From Verrucomicrobiales bacterium (GTDB taxonomy: Bacteria > Verrucomicrobiota > Verrucomicrobiia > Limisphaerales > F1-80-MAGS106): a stretch of 45,756 nt of DNA. The notes under the pieces are model-generated. The model saw nothing but the letters and a program-made list of their open reading frames with translations. It searched no databases and was not told the origin of the DNA. Location of the stretch: assembly GCA_005805305.1 (NCBI GenBank), contig SYMW01000017.1, positions 1-45,756 of the forward strand, written 5' to 3'. The position numbers and the translations under genes were made by a program. Positions 42,495 through 45,756 of this stretch are shown here, one piece after another (the first letter of the stretch is position 1; the number at the start of each line of letters is the position of its first letter).

Positions 42495-43496
42495 TTATCC
42501 AACCCTTAGGCCGGCCTGATCTCCCATGCGGGCATAGGTTTCGAGCAAGTTGGCGGAATTGTCCAGGAGGTCCGCATCGAATCGGACGCGTCCAGGCTCG
42601 AATAATGTCATCGTAAGTGAACCGCCAAATCGGAAGAAACCTTTCTCGTCGCCCTTCTCAACCGGTTGTCCGGGAAGAAAGGTGTAGCTAAATCCACCAA
42701 CACACGTGGCTCCCACCTCGATCGTCAGAACACGCCCTATCTGCTTGGTTTGAAGCTCCGTTCGACAACGTCGATTTGTCGATAGAATACGAATCCTCTG
42801 CGCCAGAGCGATTGGGCTCACCGATTGGAGGTGGCCTTCAATGAGGAATGTTGCGCCGGGCAAGCCTGCGGCGGGAAAATGAAAGCGATGGTAATCGACT
42901 GGGCACAATCTGGAAATGAGCAGGCTTCCAGACGCATAGGTTCTGGCTAATCCAGAATCCTGTATAAGCTCCTCCAGTTTGAACACTTGACCCTTCACCA
43001 CCAGGCCCGGACAGGCCGAATAATCCTGAAATGCAAGGTGGCGCCCATCGGCGGGAAAGATGATGGCATTTTCCACTGAAGCGATGGGCCGGGCGCCAGG
43101 TTTGAGTTTGCGATAAAAGAACTCGTTGAAGTTTTCAAAAGAGTTCGCCGGGCGCTGGAATTCCGCTTCCTGCAAGTGGTAACGTTTGATGAATGGAGCG
43201 ATCCGTTTGCGGCTCGAAGGCCGATTCATCAGCCACCCGTAGAACTTGGAGAACACCGCTCGCTTGGCTAACGCGTGAAGCGCCAGCTTCCCCAAGGGTG
43301 TGCCGTAAATCCACCTTAATGAACTTTCCCCATAAATGGACTCCGTTTCCACGCGCCGCGTATAGCGGTTGAAATATTTGATGACTTCGATTCTCAATGA
43401 ATGCTTGATGGTTGTCGCGTCCGGCACCCATGGTCCAGTCTGTGCGTTGCCGAGAGCAAGGCGAATGTTGAAGTGTCGATCCAAATTTAGAAGCAT
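42495..43496 (-). CDS. psd: Phosphatidylserine decarboxylase
   Basis: A pyruvoyl-dependent decarboxylase that makes phosphatidylethanolamine from phosphatidylserine. The 333-aa proenzyme has IKYFNRYTRRVETESIYGE and the FENFNEFFYRKLKPGARPI segment typical of the longer type II group. PADGRHLAFQD and the catalytic DYHRFHFPAAG follow. Near the C-terminus FFRFGGSLTMTLF holds the GGS self-cleavage site, whose Ser becomes the pyruvoyl group; E. coli has LGST at this place. The first 25-30 residues have no homology-like motif and a later start (for example the GTG at 43427) is possible. A T-rich terminator on the opposite strand lies just upstream. Confidence 0.92.
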   Translation of the reverse strand: MLLNLDRHFNIRLALGNAQTGPWVPDATTIKHSLRIEVIKYFNRYTRRVETESIYGESSLRWIYGTPLGKLALHALAKRAVFSKFYGWLMNRPSSRKRIAPFIKRYHLQEAEFQRPANSFENFNEFFYRKLKPGARPIASVENAIIFPADGRHLAFQDYSACPGLVVKGQVFKLEELIQDSGLARTYASGSLLISRLCPVDYHRFHFPAAGLPGATFLIEGHLQSVSPIALAQRIRILSTNRRCRTELQTKQIGRVLTIEVGATCVGGFSYTFLPGQPVEKGDEKGFFRFGGSLTMTLFEPGRVRFDADLLDNSANLLETYARMGDQAGLRVG

Positions 43497-43567
43497 CTTG
43501 GCACGAGGGTTGCTATATTATTCCTCGAATGATCCTCCTGCTTCGCATGGCTGGGTTGTTTGGGTCA

Positions 43568-43600
43568 GCCGTCCGCCCGTTGAGGACGGCTTTTTTGTTT
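43568..43600 (+). terminator. Orphan intrinsic terminator on the + strand
   Basis: GCCGTCC (43568-43574) pairs perfectly with GGACGGC (43584-43590) around a 9-base loop, and TTTTTTGTTTTTTT follows on the + strand. The only gene upstream, psd, is on the - strand, so no + strand coding sequence ends here. It may end a small RNA transcribed from the psd leader or antisense to it. Confidence 0.65.
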
Positions 43601-43753
43601 TTTTCCTGGCTCTGGAGCCTGCAAAAGCCATCGTGAACTCCGACCAAGATCTTGAGTTCTCCTTTGGGTGACTGAGGCAACCTGATCCACATTCCGGCTT
43701 GCGTGATTTTCGCGCATTCTGAGTGATTCTCACAACCAATTCGGTGTTTTCAA

Positions 43754-43913
43754 CCTTGAAACGGCTGTTGAACATCGTGGAGTCTTGCAAAAGTCTGGAA
43801 GAGAAAGGTTTGACGAAGAGGGAGGCCTCCCCTTGTGGATCTGGTGAGTGATTCGGAAAACTTTATCGCCAGGATCTTGCGAAGATTCAACTGGGGCAAC
43901 TGCCGTTTTAAGG
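43754..43913 (+). repeat. 160-bp repeat family, nearly complete copy (copy B)
   Basis: Left end AACCTTGAAACGGCTGTTGAA (43752 on) and right end GGGCAACTGCCGTTTTAAGG, inverted repeats of each other that extend to about 20 bp. The interior has GTCTGGAAGAGAAAGGTTTG, GGATCTGGTGAGTGATTCGG and CTTTATCGCCAGGATCTTGC. It lies 110 bases before aroC, in the same orientation, and is not attached to a gene end. Confidence 0.9.
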
Positions 43914-44026
43914 TTCAAGCCTGCCCGGTCACTTCACCAGGATGAAGCAAACGCCAAAGGGCGAAAGATAAACGACGGGGCCTGCACGGAGTTGACCTGC
44001 CGCGTCGATTCTCCCAAAGTTTCCTT

Positions 44027-45106
44027 ATGGGCAATTCTTTTGGGCATGCTTTTCGAATCACGACTTGGGGTGAATCTCATGGGGGAGGAGTTGGAGTTGT
44101 GGTGGATGGATGCCCGCCGCGTTTGGCGTTGACAGAAGCTGACATCCAGCCGGATCTCGACCGCCGCCGCCCTGGTCAGTCGAGCATCGTGACTCCACGG
44201 AAGGAAGCCGACGTCGTGCAGATCTTGTCCGGTACTTTTGAAGGCAAGACCCTGGGAACCCCGCTATCGATGTGGGTGCGAAACGAAGACGCGCGCTCCG
44301 AAGCCTACTCCGAAATGGCACACAAATTCAGACCCTCGCACGCCGATTATACGTATCAGGCCAAATATGGGTTTCGAAATTGGCAGGGTGGGGGACGCAG
44401 CAGCGCTCGCGAAACCATCGGCCGTGTTGCCGCGGGCGCCGTTGCGAAAAAAATCCTCCGCGAACGCCACGGCGTCGAAATTCTGGGCTTTGTTGGTCAA
44501 GTTCAGGATATCCAAGCAACCGTCGATCTGGACATGTTCACAGCCGACCAGGTCGAATCGAACATCGTCCGATGCCCTTGCCCCACGACGGCGGCGCGAA
44601 TGATTGAACGCATCGAAACGGTCAGAGCGCGCGGGGATAGTGTTGGAGGGATCGTGATGTGCGTGGCCCGTGGAGTGCCTCCGGGTTGGGGTGAACCCGT
44701 TTTCGACCGACTCGAAGCGGATCTTGCCAAGGCTATGTTGAGCCTGCCCGCCTCCAAGGGGTTCGATGTGGGATCCGGCTTCGATGGAATCATGCTCACG
44801 GGCTCTCAACACAACGATGCCATGCGTATGCGGGAAGGCCGTGTGAGGACAGTCTCAAATCGCTCCGGCGGGATTCAGGGCGGTATTTCGAATGGCGAAA
44901 CCGTTTTCTTCCGAGTGGCATTCAAACCGGTGGCAACCATCATGATGGAGCAGGATACGGTCGACACTTCGGGCCACGACACGACTCTCAAAGGCAGAGG
45001 TCGGCATGACCCTTGCGTCCTGCCTCGGGCGGTTCCAATGGTTGAAGCGATGGCCGCCTTGGTCCTGGTGGATCACGCCCTGCGGCACCACGCTCAGTGT
45101 GAATAA
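44027..45106 (+). CDS. aroC: Chorismate synthase
   Basis: AroC converts 5-enolpyruvylshikimate 3-phosphate to chorismate with reduced FMN, the last common step to the aromatic amino acids. The 359-aa protein is complete: [48 protein letters not shown], the [18 protein letters not shown] block, [22 protein letters not shown] near 230, [11 protein letters not shown] and KPVATI, all diagnostic. It starts at an ATG at 44027. No other shikimate gene is near. A repeat-family copy begins 2 bases after the stop codon. Confidence 0.97.
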   Translation: MGNSFGHAFRITTWGESHGGGVGVVVDGCPPRLALTEADIQPDLDRRRPGQSSIVTPRKEADVVQILSGTFEGKTLGTPLSMWVRNEDARSEAYSEMAHKFRPSHADYTYQAKYGFRNWQGGGRSSARETIGRVAAGAVAKKILRERHGVEILGFVGQVQDIQATVDLDMFTADQVESNIVRCPCPTTAARMIERIETVRARGDSVGGIVMCVARGVPPGWGEPVFDRLEADLAKAMLSLPASKGFDVGSGFDGIMLTGSQHNDAMRMREGRVRTVSNRSGGIQGGISNGETVFFRVAFKPVATIMMEQDTVDTSGHDTTLKGRGRHDPCVLPRAVPMVEAMAALVLVDHALRHHAQCE

Positions 45107-45107
45107 G

Positions 45108-45268
45108 CCTTAAAACGGCAGTCGAAGCTCGCGGGGATTTGCCAAACCCTAGATGAGAAGGGCTTGACGAAGAGGGAGGCGTATCCCTTGCGGATCTGGT
45201 GAGCGATTCGGAGAAACTGTATCGCCGGGATCTTGCGAAGATTCGCCTTGGGCAACTCCCGTTTTAGG
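45108..45268 (+). repeat. 160-bp repeat family, complete copy (copy A)
   Basis: Begins CCTTAAAACGGCAGTCGAAG directly after the aroC stop codon and ends GGGCAACTCCCGTTTTAGG. The interior matches the family closely (GATGAGAAGGGCTTGACGAA, GATCTGGTGAGCGATTCGGA and CTGTATCGCCGGGATCTTGC). At 161 bp it gives the reference length for the family. It separates aroC from the convergent groEL terminator. Confidence 0.9.
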
Positions 45269-45280
45269 TTGAACGGGGAA

Positions 45281-45314
45281 AGAAAAAGCGGGGCTGGCTC
45301 GCGCCAACCCCGCT
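45281..45314 (-). terminator. Intrinsic terminator of groEL
   Basis: On the - strand, AGCGGGGTTGGC pairs with GCCAGCCCCGCT (one G-U or mismatch position) around a 4-base loop, and TTTTCTTT follows. It lies about 35 bases after the groEL stop codon, the expected place. Confidence 0.85.
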
Positions 45315-45348
45315 GAATGTCTCTACTTTATCGAGAGATAGAAGTGGA

Positions 45349-45756
45349 TCAATAGTCCATGTCACCCATGCCGCCGTGCCCGCCACCTTGAGGAGGAGCT
45401 TTCTTTTCCTTCTCCGGGATCTCGGTGATCAAGCATTCGGTGGTCAAGAGCAATCCAGCGATCGAGCCCGCGTTTTGAAGCGCTGAACGAGTCACCTTCT
45501 TCGGATCCACGACACCCGCTTTGACCAGGTCTTCGTACGACCCGGTGGCAACGTTGTATCCGTCATTGGCCTTGCGCTTCTTCACTTCTTGCACGATGAG
45601 AGAACCTTCCACGCCCGCGTTTGCCGCGAGTGAACGGAGAGGGGACTCAATAGCGCGGCGAACGATGTCCACGCCGATCTTCTCGTCAAGATCGGTGAGG
45701 TTCAGCGCTTCGATCGCATTCAGCGTGCGGAGCAACGCGACACCGCCCCCGGGGAC
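45349..45756 (-). CDS. groEL: Chaperonin GroEL, C-terminal part (runs off the window)
   Basis: The last 135 residues of the 60-kDa chaperonin. It shows [18 protein letters not shown] at the window edge (the end of the apical-to-equatorial return), then [78 protein letters not shown], and a Gly/Met-rich tail ([12 protein letters not shown]) like the GGM tail that protrudes into the folding chamber. The 5' part and any groES gene are beyond the right edge. An intrinsic terminator follows the stop codon. Confidence 0.96.
   Translation of the reverse strand, partial: VPGGGVALLRTLNAIEALNLTDLDEKIGVDIVRRAIESPLRSLAANAGVEGSLIVQEVKKRKANDGYNVATGSYEDLVKAGVVDPKKVTRSALQNAGSIAGLLLTTECLITEIPEKEKKAPPQGGGHGGMGDMDY

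Larger units (their letters stand above)
43497..44026. other. Intergenic region between psd and aroC
   Basis: 530 bases without a supported gene. It contains an orphan + strand terminator (43568-43600), repeat copy B (43754-43913) and about 110 bases of leader in front of aroC. Frames of 60-100 codons here cross the terminator or the repeat and are not credible. Confidence 0.6.

Noticed and set aside
43518-43918. Minus-strand frames of 62 and 90 codons with a shared C-terminal peptide, as a small protein family
   Set aside because: The shared text is the antisense translation of repeat copies. Similar frames occur at 25080 and elsewhere only where the repeat occurs, and they end at different stops.
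22771-45250. Repeats considered as a CRISPR array
   Set aside because: The copies are far apart (several kilobases), about 160 bp long, imperfect, and interspersed between unrelated genes. There are no spacers of uniform size and no cas genes.

Overview
The window looks like a chromosomal segment of a GC-rich, Gram-negative member of the PVC superphylum, most likely Verrucomicrobiota (this assignment is inferred, since no rRNA gene is present). The reasons are a PSD1/PSCyt1-PSCyt2 giant cytochrome paired with a DUF1501 Tat protein, an SGNH hydrolase fused to a 3-keto-disaccharide hydrolase (DUF1080) domain, secreted lamin-tail/CotH proteins, a Hanks-type kinase with a kinesin-light-chain-like TPR tail, and genes for LPS inner-core heptose and KDO.

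Layout. 1-1000: gene-poor DNA with a 13-G run. 1012-7413 (+): thiG, then a tightly coupled set hldA-gmhB-kdsB-pyrG for ADP-heptose and CMP-KDO precursors with CTP supply, then folC. 7422-10900: an FmdB-type zinc ribbon protein (-), an alpha/beta hydrolase (+) and two SPFH/HflKC-like membrane proteins (-). 11258-15141: the SGNH-DUF1080 protein (+) and a phosphonate pair phnW-phnA (-). 15335-19767 (-): a small c-type cytochrome, an unknown protein and the kinase-TPR protein. 19962-33511 (+): an acyl-CoA ligase, a protein with two MscS-beta-like repeats, two CotH/lamin-tail proteins (743 and 2437 aa) and an RluA-type pseudouridine synthase overlapping the giant gene. 33914-38056 (-): DUF1501 and PSD1-type cytochrome. 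38364-39852 (+): exported Fe/Mn superoxide dismutase and mazG. 40025-43496 (-): CCA-adding-type nucleotidyltransferase, an exported unknown protein and phosphatidylserine decarboxylase. 44027-45106 (+): aroC. 45349-45756 (-): the C-terminal part of groEL.

The most unusual content is between the genes. A family of about 160-bp repeats with imperfect terminal inverted repeats (consensus CCTTAAAACGGCAGTTG) occurs six times in nearly full length on the + strand (about 21478, 25003, 33463, 39835, 43754 and 45108) and twice as left-half copies on the - strand (about 11119 and 15157). The copies sit at gene ends. They supply the last residues and stop codon of the pseudouridine synthase, the stop codon of mazG, and probably the ribosome-binding site or an N-terminal extension of phnW. 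One copy (33463-33905) is split by a second, unrelated 270-bp palindromic element with 30-bp terminal inverted repeats and two internal hairpins. No transposase is visible, so both look like non-autonomous, MITE-like or REP-like sequences. I do not recognise either as a described family.
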